From Planctomycetota bacterium (lineage in GTDB: Bacteria; Planctomycetota; Planctomycetia; Pirellulales; Pirellulaceae): 51,842 bases of DNA. The stretch is taken from contig JAPLNM010000037.1 of NCBI GenBank assembly GCA_026692845.1, positions 1 to 51,842 of the forward strand, read 5' to 3'. Shown here piece by piece: positions 42,318-51,823 of this stretch (within the stretch, counting starts at the first letter, position 1; each line of letters begins with the position of its first letter). The translations under genes were made by a program, and so were the position numbers. Below the pieces are notes generated by a model. It saw nothing but the letters and a program-made list of their open reading frames with translations, searched no databases and had not been told where the DNA came from.

Positions 42318-43241
42318 TTGTCCACACCAGTGACCAAAACGTTGGAATTGAACTCGCCGTGGGTACGCTCGGCTTGGCGGGATTATCTCGTGTTGGCCAA
42401 GCCCCGGATCACCGTGATGATCCTCTTGACGGTGGCCGTCGCGATGGTCTTTGCGGCTCGGCTCTTGCAGTCCTCGGTCGCACCGATCGCTTGGTTTAGC
42501 GCGATGGTAGGAACAAGCATGGTCGCCGCCAGCGCCAGTGTCCTGAATCAGTGGTTCGAACGGGACCGCGATTTTCTCATGCCACGGACTCGCAACCGTC
42601 CGCTTCCGAGCGGGCGTCTGACGATGAGCGAAGCGAGTCTTTTTGGCTGGCTGCTTTTTCTCGTCGGCACGCTGATGATTTACTTTGGAACCAATGCCAC
42701 GGCAGCAATCGTCAGTTTCCTGACGTGGTTCATCTACTGCTGGGTGTACACACCGATGAAGGCTTGGTCGTGGTGGAACACCGCCGTCGGAACTTTGCCA
42801 GGCGCCTTGCCGGTGATGATCGGCTGGACGGCCGCCGGCGGATCGATCACTTCGTTGGAAGCTTGGGGATTGACCAGCATCGTGATTCTTTGGCAGTTCC
42901 CCCACTTCATGGCCATCGCATGGTTGTATAAAGATCAGTACTCCCAAGCGGGCTTTCGGATGCTCACCGGCGAGGAGCCATCGGGGCTCGCAGCCGGCTG
43001 GCATGCGGTCATTCCAGCGGCCTTGCTCTGCCCTCTGAGCATCGTGGTGCTTAGGCCCGAATCGATCGCTACTTGGATCCTGACGGCCTTGGCCGTAGCG
43101 ATCGCTAGCTTCCAACTGATGGCCTCGTTCAAGTTCCTCTTGAGCAGAGACCAGGGCACGGCCAGAAAACTTCTGCGGACCTCTTTGGTTTTCCTACCGG
43201 CGATTTTCCTGCTGGTCGTCGTGCGTTGGGGAATGTTGTAA
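42318..43241 (+). CDS. ctaB: Protohaem IX farnesyltransferase CtaB (haem O synthase)
   Basis: 307 residues from a TTG start at 42318 (about 20 nt after ctaA), beginning MSTPVTKTLELN. The UbiA-family catalytic motif NQWFERDRDFLMPRTRNRPL (near residue 75; N-x-x-x-D-x-x-x-D) and a second acidic loop near WLYKDQYSQAGFRML (near 200) are present, with about nine membrane helices. It adds the farnesyl chain to haem B, the step before CtaA. Its stop overlaps the ABC gene start (TAATG). Confidence 0.93.
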   Translation: MSTPVTKTLELNSPWVRSAWRDYLVLAKPRITVMILLTVAVAMVFAARLLQSSVAPIAWFSAMVGTSMVAASASVLNQWFERDRDFLMPRTRNRPLPSGRLTMSEASLFGWLLFLVGTLMIYFGTNATAAIVSFLTWFIYCWVYTPMKAWSWWNTAVGTLPGALPVMIGWTAAGGSITSLEAWGLTSIVILWQFPHFMAIAWLYKDQYSQAGFRMLTGEEPSGLAAGWHAVIPAALLCPLSIVVLRPESIATWILTALAVAIASFQLMASFKFLLSRDQGTARKLLRTSLVFLPAIFLLVVVRWGML

Positions 43242-44170
43242 TGCCGACCGATAGTGGGCCATCGATTGCCATCTCGGGGCTCTCGCATCGCTACGGCGAA
43301 AAAGTTGCTATCGACGATCTTTCGCTGGAAATCCCTCGACGGTCGATTTTCGGGGTGCTTGGACCCAACGGCAGTGGCAAATCGACCTTGTTTAGGCTTT
43401 TGTCCACCTTGGTGCCCGTTCAAAGCGGCACGATTCGGATGCTGGGTTACGATGTCTCCAAAGATCAACAAGCGATTCGCGAGCGGATTGGAGTGGTGTT
43501 TCAGTCCCCTAGCCTGGATCGCAAGCTGACGGCGCGCGAGAATATTTTGTTCCAAGCTGCTTTGTACTCGATCCCACAGAGCCAGGCTCGCGCGCGGGTC
43601 GCCGAGCTGTCCAAGGCCTTGGGGATCGAAGAACAGCTCGACATCAAGATCGACAAGCTGTCTGGGGGACTTCGGCGTCGCGTCGAGTTGGTCAAGGGAT
43701 TATTGCATCAGCCGGAGTTGCTTTTGCTCGACGAGCCGAGCACCGGTTTGGACCCCCTCTCACGATTGGAGCTTTGGCATTCCCTCGAACAGCTTCGACT
43801 AGAGCACTCCACGACGATCGTTTTGACCACGCATCTTCTAGAAGAAGCCGAGAAATGCGATCGAATCGCGATCCTGGACCATGGTCGATTGTTGGTCGAT
43901 GATTCCCCAGAAGCTTTGCGCACGAGCACTGGGCAGATCGTCTTTAGCGTTGCGACCAACGAGCCCCACAAGGTGATCGAACAACTCGAAAAGCAGTATG
44001 GATTTCACGGCAGCTTCCATGGGGGCTCGGTCCGAATCGTGCGGCAGCAAACCGATATTTCCCCGATGGAGGTCTATGCGAGTCTCGGCTCGCTTGTCTC
44101 GAGCATGACGATTGGGCCGCCGAGTCTCGAGGACGTCTTTCTGAGGCTCGCAGGGAAGAGTTTTTCCTGA
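43241..44170 (+). CDS. ABC transporter ATP-binding protein
   Basis: 309 residues from ATG 43241 (TAATG overlap with ctaB; the TTG at 43226 is rejected). Walker A GPNGSGKST (residues about 45), signature LSGGLRRRVEL (about 140), Walker B LLLLDEPSTGLDP (about 160), H-loop TTHLL (about 193). The C-terminal 90 residues (IVFSVATNEPHKVIEQL...) resemble the extra domain of ABC-2 export ATPases. Related genes in planctomycetes usually sit before an ABC-2 permease in the haem/oxidase operon, but no permease follows here: the next gene is convergent, 4 nt away. Confidence 0.9.
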   Translation: MPTDSGPSIAISGLSHRYGEKVAIDDLSLEIPRRSIFGVLGPNGSGKSTLFRLLSTLVPVQSGTIRMLGYDVSKDQQAIRERIGVVFQSPSLDRKLTARENILFQAALYSIPQSQARARVAELSKALGIEEQLDIKIDKLSGGLRRRVELVKGLLHQPELLLLDEPSTGLDPLSRLELWHSLEQLRLEHSTTIVLTTHLLEEAEKCDRIAILDHGRLLVDDSPEALRTSTGQIVFSVATNEPHKVIEQLEKQYGFHGSFHGGSVRIVRQQTDISPMEVYASLGSLVSSMTIGPPSLEDVFLRLAGKSFS

Positions 44171-44174
44171 AGGC

Positions 44175-45872
44175 TCAGCGAGGTTCGCTGTGCCATCGGT
44201 GCGACTGAACGGCCTTGGCGAACTTTTCAAGATCGGAGTAGTTGCGACGCCAAGTCGTGTACATCACCCCTTGGACGTTGGGGATCTGCTGCTCAAGAAC
44301 GGTATCCAGCCATCGATTGATTTGTTCCGGAGGACCATCGTAATAACCCGCGAGGATTTGGCTGTGACCTTTTTTGGAAAAGTGTTTTAAGCTCTCCTGG
44401 CGTTTGTCAAAATTCCAGTTGACGATGCGGACGCTTTCGGGAGCTTGGGCATCCCTCAGCGAGCCATTGACCAGGTAGTACTTGTCGCGCGCGTTATGGT
44501 AGGGGTCAAACATGTCGCTCCAGACCGCGATTCTTGACGCAGGAGCTTTTCCGAAGAGTTGCTCGCTGCAATGCTTGACGTTGTGGGACAAGACCGCCGC
44601 AGGCGAGGCGTCTGGCGCGAGTCGATCGATATTCGACTCCGTCCATCCCATGACACGGTACTCGTCATGCGACATCATGAAGTCTGCATCGGGAAACAAA
44701 CGGGTCATGGCATCGATTTGCTGATCGAGAAGTTGTTGAAAATCCTTATCGCTCGCAGCACCGCAAACCTGACCATCGTAGACGATATGGGCGTGGTAAT
44801 ACGAGACCCTTAGTCGGCTGGCATCCGGCAGATTCCGCAAGAGTTTCAGCGAGGGAGCTTCATGCCAAACCTCGTACTCCCCAGCGTAGGGAACCGTACC
44901 GAGTTTCGGATCGCTCCATTGTTCGAAATCGACCCCTTCGCTCAGCGCCGTGCGTCGTCCGTCGGGACCTTCCAAAAGGACCTCGATCGGGGCCGTTGGT
45001 CGGCGGACCAAGTTCACCGCACCGCATTCGTGCAGCGTGGGTTTTCGGATCGAAAGTTGTCCGCGGTTAAGTCCCCAGGCACCGATGTAGAGGTTGGCTT
45101 GTTCGTTCCCTAGGGAGTTGAAAGTGATGTGATGCACTTTCCAATCCTGGGTCGGTTGCACATTGAGATTGGTGTAGTTGAGGCTTGAACCATCCTTGGT
45201 CAAGAGTTTGATTTCGACCGGAACATCCAGATCATCGGTTTGGATTTCGACCGACACATGGTATTGACGAAAGGGTATCAATTCAATCTTTTTTGAGACG
45301 CGAACATTGCCCGAGTGCGGGCGAACCGATCGGAGAGCTTCGCCGTCGGGAACCAACGCCTCGTCGATGAAGCCCCATTGGCGTTTTTCGCGAAGCGACG
45401 GCAGAGCGTTGTTGGAATCCGTAGAACTTGGGTCAGGAACATGGTACGCAACGCCCGAGCGAACTTCGTAGAGAGCCTCGCGAACGGGTAAGCCTTCGGC
45501 GAGGTTCGGATTGAGCGAGAGAATATCGTTCGAGTAGCCGACCGAGCAAACCGCAGGGACGAGTTTCAGCGGAAGTTCCGAAGCGAGTTTCTTGATCCGT
45601 TCGACGTGGTTGAAGTACCGTTGATCGAGTTGCGACAAACGAGAGAACTTCGAGTCGGCGATCAGGATATGGGTGTAACCGGCTAGTTTGGCGCGTCGCA
45701 TGAGCATCTCGATGCGTTCGACTTCCTGGGGCACGAGCAGATTGGTTTGCGAGTAGACCCAGAGTTCCTGAGCAAGAAGACTCGGGCTACCCAGGGCGAT
45801 AAATAGGACCAGCAGCATGAGTTCTTTTAAGGAACCAGCGTTGAAGGTTTTTTTGGGCTCGATCGAGGACAT
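44175..45872 (-). CDS. Secreted TIM-barrel-like protein, possible GH20-type hydrolase
   Basis: 565 residues from ATG 45872, chosen to leave a normal signal peptide (LKELMLLVLFIALGSPSLLA, cut before QELW); an ATG 45 nt upstream is possible. The C-terminal half shows barrel strands with TIM-like spacing: DADFMMSHDEYRVMGW (near 400; HDE resembles the acid region of GH20), ASRIAVWSDMFDPYHNA, VRIVNWNFDKRQ, LAGYYDGPPEQINRWL, GVMYTTWRRNYSDL. The middle is a beta domain (IQTDDLDVPVEIKLLTKDG). Glycan hydrolysis is a plausible guess; no precise family is recognised. Confidence 0.65.
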   Translation of the reverse strand: MSSIEPKKTFNAGSLKELMLLVLFIALGSPSLLAQELWVYSQTNLLVPQEVERIEMLMRRAKLAGYTHILIADSKFSRLSQLDQRYFNHVERIKKLASELPLKLVPAVCSVGYSNDILSLNPNLAEGLPVREALYEVRSGVAYHVPDPSSTDSNNALPSLREKRQWGFIDEALVPDGEALRSVRPHSGNVRVSKKIELIPFRQYHVSVEIQTDDLDVPVEIKLLTKDGSSLNYTNLNVQPTQDWKVHHITFNSLGNEQANLYIGAWGLNRGQLSIRKPTLHECGAVNLVRRPTAPIEVLLEGPDGRRTALSEGVDFEQWSDPKLGTVPYAGEYEVWHEAPSLKLLRNLPDASRLRVSYYHAHIVYDGQVCGAASDKDFQQLLDQQIDAMTRLFPDADFMMSHDEYRVMGWTESNIDRLAPDASPAAVLSHNVKHCSEQLFGKAPASRIAVWSDMFDPYHNARDKYYLVNGSLRDAQAPESVRIVNWNFDKRQESLKHFSKKGHSQILAGYYDGPPEQINRWLDTVLEQQIPNVQGVMYTTWRRNYSDLEKFAKAVQSHRWHSEPR

Positions 45873-46037
45873 AGGAGCATCGCGAAGGGGGGTTAAGGAT
45901 CGGTGAATCGATGGCATATTTTCTCAATTTTAACGGGAAACGCACTGAGCCATGCGGGGTGCAGGGGATAAAAAAACAAAAGCTCCGTGCGCATCTGGCT
46001 GCAAATCAGTTGCTGTAGCAAATTGAGACAAACTGTC

Positions 46038-46043
46038 TATAAT
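46038..46043 (+). promoter_or_regulatory. Likely -10 element of the sigma-54 activator gene
   Basis: A perfect TATAAT 47 nt before the start at 46091, in the short divergent gap. No convincing -35 hexamer lies at 16-18 bp, so the call is tentative. Confidence 0.35.
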
Positions 46044-46090
46044 CGAGAATCTTACGCGTCGAACCAGCCACTACACTGCGATCCAGGCAC

Positions 46091-47974
46091 ATGTCCAGCT
46101 ACCTAAAGGTCACTCGCGGTTTGGACTTGAATGCCAAGCTACCGTTGAACCGTCATGTCGAAACGTTGATCGGCCGTGGGTCGGAGTGTCAGGTCCAGTT
46201 GAACGATCCGCTTTGTTCGCGGGTCCATGCAAGGATCCTCTATAAAAACGGGCGTTGGACCCTGATCGATGCAGGCTCAAGGAACGGCACTTCGGTCAAC
46301 CGTTCGAAGACCGATGAAGCGGTTTTGACCGACGGCGACGCGATTCGCATGGGCGGGACCGAATTTTGCTTCGTCGATGAATCGAATGTTGAGGAGCAGA
46401 CCGTCGAGGTCGTCAATCATTCCAAGGATTTGTTTCCCGATGAGCAGATCGAGGGAAGTTCCGGGAGCTCTGGAAGCATTGTTCCGGGGATGATCGCTTT
46501 TCGAGCTCTCAAAGAGTCAGGCCGGAGCGAGGAAGTCGCCGATCTGCACCAATTATCCATCAACTGCATTTCGCTATCGTCCCCTGACGAGGTCGCCACG
46601 ATCGCCATTGAGTTGCTCCGAGCGCACACCCAGGCCACAGCCGTTGCGTTCTTGGTAGCCAACGAATACGGACTGCTGGACGTCAGTCATCAATACCCGA
46701 CGCCGCCGAAGAAAAACAAGCTTGAGCTCAGCGATCAGCTAACCGAAATGGTCTGCAAGCACGGCAAGGCCGTATGGATGCAGCAAGAGACGGGGAAGGA
46801 CAAAAAGGCGACAGCCAAGGACGGTGCGTTGCGCACTTTCAAAGATGCGATTTGCGTTCCGTTGCTCGACGATCGCAAAACGATCGGTGCGATCCATCTG
46901 TACCGTGAAAAAGAGATCTTTGCCCCTTATGCATTTGATTTCGCGATCGCTGCTGCGAGCATTTTATCCGCTACGATCGTTCGGGTTCGTGAATCTCAGG
47001 TCCTGAAGATCAATCACGATCGTCTCAAAAGTCGCACGGCTGAATTCGACGAACTGCTCGGTGGCAGCGTTGCGATGACCGAGCTGAAGGAAAAAATTGT
47101 GCGGATCGCCAGGGCCTCTGGGTCGATTCTCATTCGCGGAGAGAGTGGGTCTGGAAAAGAGCTCGTCGCGCGAGCGATTCACAGGGCCAGTTCCCGAGCC
47201 GACCGTCCGATGCTGAGCGTCAACTGCGCAGCGATCCCGGCCGACCTGATGGAAAGCCAGCTCTTCGGGCACGTCAAAGGCGCCTTTACCGGTGCGGATA
47301 AGGATCACATCGGGTGGTTTGAACAAGCCAATAACAGCACGCTTTTTCTCGATGAACTAGGGGAGATGACCCTCGAAGGGCAGGCCAAGTTGCTTCGGAT
47401 CCTCGAAGGCCATCCGTTTTTGCCGGTTGGGGGACGCAAAGAGATCACTGTCGATGTGCGGGTCATCGCAGCGACCAACCGGGACCTAAAAGAATTCGTT
47501 CAGGAGAAAAGGTTTCGCGAGGATCTTTATTACCGATTGAGCGTCTTTGAGTTGATGATTCCCTCCCTGCGGCAGCGGCATGAAGATGTCGATCTTTTGA
47601 TCCAGCACTTTTTTGATCACTTTTCCAAGTTCCACGGTCGGCCCCAACTGAAGCTATCCGATCAAGCCCTCGACAAGATGCGCAAATACGCTTGGCCTGG
47701 GAATGTTCGCCAATTGCGCAACGTCATCGACAGCGCCGTGGTGCTGGCCAACGGGACGGAGATCAAAGCAAGCGAACTTGCTCTCCACGATACGCTCAAC
47801 GATTCGGATTTGGACTCACTGAATATCGAGCAATGGGAACAGCGATTGATCCGAGAGGCCATGCGGCGTTGTCGAGGCAGCATCCCCGACGCGGCCGAAC
47901 TGCTTGGGATCTCCCGCGCGACGATGTACCGCAAGCTCGAGGGCTACCAGATCGACCGAGACGAATTTCACTAG
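46091..47974 (+). CDS. Sigma-54 activator with FHA, GAF, AAA+ and Fis-type HTH domains
   Basis: 627 residues. FHA (about 1-95; TLIGRGSECQVQLND, SRVHARI, DAGSRNGTSVNRS); GAF-like domain (about 150-300); AAA+ (about 325-545) with Walker A GESGSGKELVARAIHRAS, GAFTGA in GHVKGAFTGADKD near 397, Walker B LFLDELGEM, and arginine finger region FREDLYYRLSVFELM; Fis HTH (about 585-627; AAELLGISRATMYRKLEGYQI). It would open promoter complexes for sigma-54 polymerase. The FHA and GAF domains replace the usual receiver, so control is probably by a Thr-phosphorylated partner and a small ligand. Complete; target unknown. Confidence 0.93.
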   Translation: MSSYLKVTRGLDLNAKLPLNRHVETLIGRGSECQVQLNDPLCSRVHARILYKNGRWTLIDAGSRNGTSVNRSKTDEAVLTDGDAIRMGGTEFCFVDESNVEEQTVEVVNHSKDLFPDEQIEGSSGSSGSIVPGMIAFRALKESGRSEEVADLHQLSINCISLSSPDEVATIAIELLRAHTQATAVAFLVANEYGLLDVSHQYPTPPKKNKLELSDQLTEMVCKHGKAVWMQQETGKDKKATAKDGALRTFKDAICVPLLDDRKTIGAIHLYREKEIFAPYAFDFAIAAASILSATIVRVRESQVLKINHDRLKSRTAEFDELLGGSVAMTELKEKIVRIARASGSILIRGESGSGKELVARAIHRASSRADRPMLSVNCAAIPADLMESQLFGHVKGAFTGADKDHIGWFEQANNSTLFLDELGEMTLEGQAKLLRILEGHPFLPVGGRKEITVDVRVIAATNRDLKEFVQEKRFREDLYYRLSVFELMIPSLRQRHEDVDLLIQHFFDHFSKFHGRPQLKLSDQALDKMRKYAWPGNVRQLRNVIDSAVVLANGTEIKASELALHDTLNDSDLDSLNIEQWEQRLIREAMRRCRGSIPDAAELLGISRATMYRKLEGYQIDRDEFH

Positions 47975-48464
47975 CCAGTTGCCAGTTGCCATTACCGTCA
48001 AATCGACATTTGGATCCTTTTAGGAAAGATTGGATTTGAATGGATTTCGGCGCATGCCGATGGGTTTTTGAAAGCGGTTGGTCGCAAGCCCTCCGGTGAA
48101 AGGTCAAGTGCAGTGTTCCACGTTTGAACACTAAGGAAACCATTGGATATCTAGACTCACCGGGCAGCTTGCGCTGCTCCGCTATCATTTGCCGATCACT
48201 TGAAAAGCAACTTCATCAATGTCCCGATTTGACAGTATTGGGCTATTGGCCAGCAGTAGTTTTTGAGTTTCCACAGTCCATTTCGCGGAACTCAGGATCG
48301 CAAGAAGAGCCAGTCGCGTCGAGTCAAAACGGGGTTTCTTTAGGACCTGGGCCCTGTCGGCCTTGCGTTGCCGGTCGATTCTTTGAAAATTGGGCACCCA
48401 CAGGGACCTGCCCGCAATCTTATCGCGACGGGTCCGACGATTCTTAGCCTAGGACCGATTTTCC
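47975..48464. other. 490-bp gene-free leader/intergenic region before valS
   Basis: No supported gene; a 107-codon ORF (48124-48447) has no protein-like features. It holds the second palindromic repeat copy (48072-48101) and, right after, a perfect hairpin AGTGTTC/GAACACT at 48112-48132. A long untranslated leader for valS is possible, but no T-box, tRNA-like or riboswitch signature is recognised. Confidence 0.5.
48072..48101. repeat. Palindromic dispersed repeat, copy 2
   Basis: Diverged copy of the 35661-35690 element (GCGGTTGGTCGCAAGCCC then TCCGGTGAAA); about 70 percent identical by eye. Confidence 0.55.
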
Positions 48465-51400
48465 ATGACAGCTCCATCCCAAGCCATCGAGATCCCAAAC
48501 CGCTTTGATTTCGTCGGAGCCTCCGATCGAATCTATCTTCAATGGATCGAAGCCGGATGTTTCGATGCCGACGCAGACCCGACAAAGCGTCCCTTTACCA
48601 TCGTGATCCCCCCGCCGAACGTCACGGGTGCCTTGCACCTAGGCCATGCCTTGAACAATACCCTCCAAGACATCCAAATCCGCATGCACCGGATGATGGG
48701 TGAAGTGGCCCTTTGGATGCCCGGGACCGACCATGCCGGGATCGCCACCCAAGCCGTCGTCGAAAGGAGGCTCAAGGAGTTCGAGAACAAGACCCGTCAC
48801 GACTTGGGCCGCGAGAAATTGATCCAACGCATCTGGGACTGGAAAGAGCAGTATGAGGCGCGCATTCTCAATCAGCTCAAACGTCTGGGGTGTTCCTGCG
48901 ATTGGCGGCGGACTCGATTCACGCTTGACCCGATGTGCGCACGGGCTGTCCGCACGACCTTCTTCGACCTTTTTTCCAAAGGGCTGATCTATCGCGGCAA
49001 GCGTCTGGTCAATTGGGACGCTTATCTCCAGACGGCAGTCAGCGATGACGAAGTCTTTACCGAAACGGTCGATGGCGGGTTCTGGCATTTCCGCTATCCG
49101 GTGGTCGATCCGAAGCCCGGCGAGCCTGCGTACGTCGTTGTAGCGACCACTCGACCCGAAACGATGCTAGGAGACACGGCCGTCGCCGTCCATCCTGAGC
49201 CCGCAAACGCATTGGCCAAAGCCATCGAACTCGCCGAGCAGAAGTTGGAACTAAGCGCCGCGAAGGATAAAGAATCGGTTCAAGCCCAGATCGATGGGCT
49301 CAAACAGCGACAGATCGAATTGTTACCCCAACTCGAGAGACTCGCGGCCATGGCCCGCGACGGACGCAAAGTCCTTTTACCGCTGAGCGACCGAGAGATC
49401 CCGCTGGTCGTCGATGCCTGGGCCAAGCCTGAGCTCGGATCAGGTTGCGTCAAGATCACCCCGGCGCACGATCCGAACGACTACGAGGTCGCCCAGCGCT
49501 GCGGTCTGCCCATGATCAACATCATGAACCCCGATGGCACGATCCATTCCAACGGAGGGCGATTCGATGGCTTGACGATGTCCAAGGCGCGCGTGCAGGT
49601 CGTCGAAGCGATGGACGCTCTGGGGATGCTCGAGAAGACCGAAGATCGCCAGATCGAGCTCAAGCACAGCGATCGCAGCAAAACCCCCATCGAACCCTAT
49701 CTGGCCGATCAGTGGTTTGTCGCCATGGGCGAACTAGCGCAATCGGCGATCGATGCGGTTTCGGACGGCAAAGTGAAAATTTATCCTGAGCGATACACCC
49801 AAGGCTATGTCGATTGGCTCAGCGAGAAGCGCGATTGGCCCGTAGGACGGCAGCTTTGGTGGGGACATCAAATCCCGATCTGGACGCGAACTTACGATTC
49901 GCCAGAGGAAGCCCAAGGGGCCATGAAGAAGATCATCGCGATGCCCGAAGCGACCCAAGGCCAGATCTCTGCGGCGATCGAAGATCCATCGGTCCTGCAT
50001 GTGTGCATCCTCGAAGAAGCTTCCGGATTGGAGCTCAAGATCCAAGCGCTGGGGTTGGTCCGCCAAGAGGACGTGCTCGATACTTGGTTCTCCTCGGCCC
50101 TTTGGCCCCACTCGACGCTCGGCTGGCCGGATAAGACCGACGATTTGAACTACTTCTATCCGACCAACACCTTGATCACCTCAAGGGATATCATCACCCT
50201 GTGGGTCGCACGGATGGTCCTCATGGGGTTGAACAATGTAGGCCAAGTCCCGTTCCGCGAGGTCTACATCCATCCAAAGATCCTCGATGGCTTCGGCGAG
50301 ACGATGTCGAAGTCCAAGGGCAACGGAGTCGATCCGATCGACGTGATCGAGAAGTTCGGTGCCGATGCATTGCGATTCGGATTGGCTTGGTTGACCACCG
50401 AAACGCAAGACGTGCGCATGCCCGTGCAATACGGTCGTATGCGACAAATGCAAGAAGCCCTTCTCGACCCAGTGGGCCGAGAGCGACGAAGACAAAGCCT
50501 TGCCGCGAGCTCCGGTCGTCAGCGAGCGATTCGAGGTCGCACGGAACTTTGTCAACAAGCTTTGGAATGCATCCCGATTCGTGATGATGAACCTCGAAGG
50601 TTACACCCAAGGCTCGATCGACTGGGCGAATCTGCCCCTTGAAGACCAATGGATCTTGTCCCGTTTATCAACGACCACGCAAATCGTCGATCGCGAACTT
50701 CAGCGTTATGGATATGCCGAAGCGGCCCGGGCAGCTTACGATTTCGCTTGGGACGATTTCTGTTCGTACTATGTCGAGATGGCCAAACCACGGATGCAAG
50801 ACCCCCAAGCTCGGCCGATGGTCCAGAGAATCCTAGCCCATTGCTTGGACCAAATGCTCCGACTGCTCCACCCGATGATGCCTTTTGTCACCGAAGCGAT
50901 TTGGCAGGAGTTGGGTAAGTTCTCTAAGAGGCGAGATCTGTTCGCCGAGCATGACGCCACGCATTGGTTGATCCAAGCGCCTTGGCCAACTCCCCAAGTC
51001 GACTCGATCCGCCAGGACGTCGAATCGCAGTTCAAGCATTTCGTAGCGCTGATCGGAGCCATACGCGAGATTCGCTCCAGACAAAATATCGCTCCTAAGC
51101 AGCGATTGCAGTTCTCCGTGCGTTGCGAAGATCGCTACGAACGGTTACTCAAACCGATGGGAACATTCCTCGAAAGCATGGCAGGGGCCGTCGCCGTCGC
51201 CTGGGGATCGAGTATCTCGATCCCAGAGGTTCATGCCCACGTGCCCATCGAAGGCATGGATGTGTATGTCGACCTGAGCCAGTTCCTGGACATCCCGGCC
51301 GAGATCGTTCGCAATGAAAAACAGCTCGAGAACCTGGAAAAACAGATTCTGGGCAAGGAGAGTCGGCTTTCCAATCAGGCCTTCGTAGGAAAGGCACCTC

Positions 51401-51495
51401 CGGAAATTATCGACAAAGAACGCCAGGCATTGAGCGACTTGGTCGCCCAACGCCAGGGGGTCCAGCAGGCGTTAACCAAACTCCGTTCGCTCTGA
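48465..51495 (+). CDS. valS: Valyl-tRNA synthetase, reading frame interrupted near 50.43 kb
   Basis: About 1010 codons in two frames. ATG 48465 runs in frame to QYG (about 50437), then the protein continues in the +1 frame from TVVCDKCKKPFSTQW to 51495. Class I signatures are intact: HIGH as GALHLGHALN near residue 55, KMSKS as ETMSKSKGNG near 613, and the C-terminal coiled coil (RNEKQLENLEKQI ... ESRLSNQAFVGKAP). Planctomycete ValS, from memory, has a zinc-knuckle insertion here; only its second Cys pair (CDKC) is visible, so a short segment carrying the first pair appears lost. ValS is essential, so a sequencing or assembly error is the likeliest cause. Read as stated, translation stops at 50642, losing the anticodon-binding half. 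Confidence 0.9.
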
Positions 51496-51506
51496 TGGAA
51501 CGAATA

Positions 51507-51552
51507 ACAATCTATCCCAACTGGAGCGAAGCGGAACGGAGGGATAGATTGT
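51507..51552. terminator. Perfect 12-bp hairpin after valS
   Basis: ACAATCTATCCC, a 22-nt loop, then GGGATAGATTGT. It begins 11 nt after the valS stop. No T-run follows, so termination may need Rho or the hairpin may protect the mRNA end. Confidence 0.55.
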
Positions 51553-51734
51553 ACGTTGGGCTAAGTCGCTTCGCCGTGTCTATCCTATACGGACTCTACT
51601 TGATCCACTTCTGAGATTCGACAGCCTAGGGGGCTCGACAGCCCAGTGGCACGCCGGGGGTAGTAGCTGGCTGCTCAATTCCCGATAGCGCGCTGAATCA
51701 TCTCAACTAGACCCTGTATCTACAAAAAAGAGCC

Positions 51735-51756
51735 TGTCAGCCAAGGAAGGCTGACA
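51735..51756 (-). terminator. Hairpin with T-run on the minus strand
   Basis: TGTCAGCC/GGCTGACA stem with a 6-nt loop. On the minus strand GGCTC then TTTTTT follows, a fair intrinsic terminator for a gene beyond the right edge; on the + strand no T-run follows. The stretch 51496-51842 holds no gene. Confidence 0.4.
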
Positions 51757-51823
51757 CGTATTTAAGACAAGGAAGTCCGGTCCTGAGAGAGACTGCCGAC
51801 ATCCAACGGCTCGTAGGCGAACG

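Noticed and set aside
48124-48447. 107-codon ORF upstream of valS
   Set aside because: No recognisable domain, no ribosome site, and it includes repeat DNA; more likely leader sequence.
47975-48464. T-box or other riboswitch before valS
   Set aside because: No T-box bulge sequence, no specifier-loop arrangement and no intrinsic terminator/antiterminator pair are seen.
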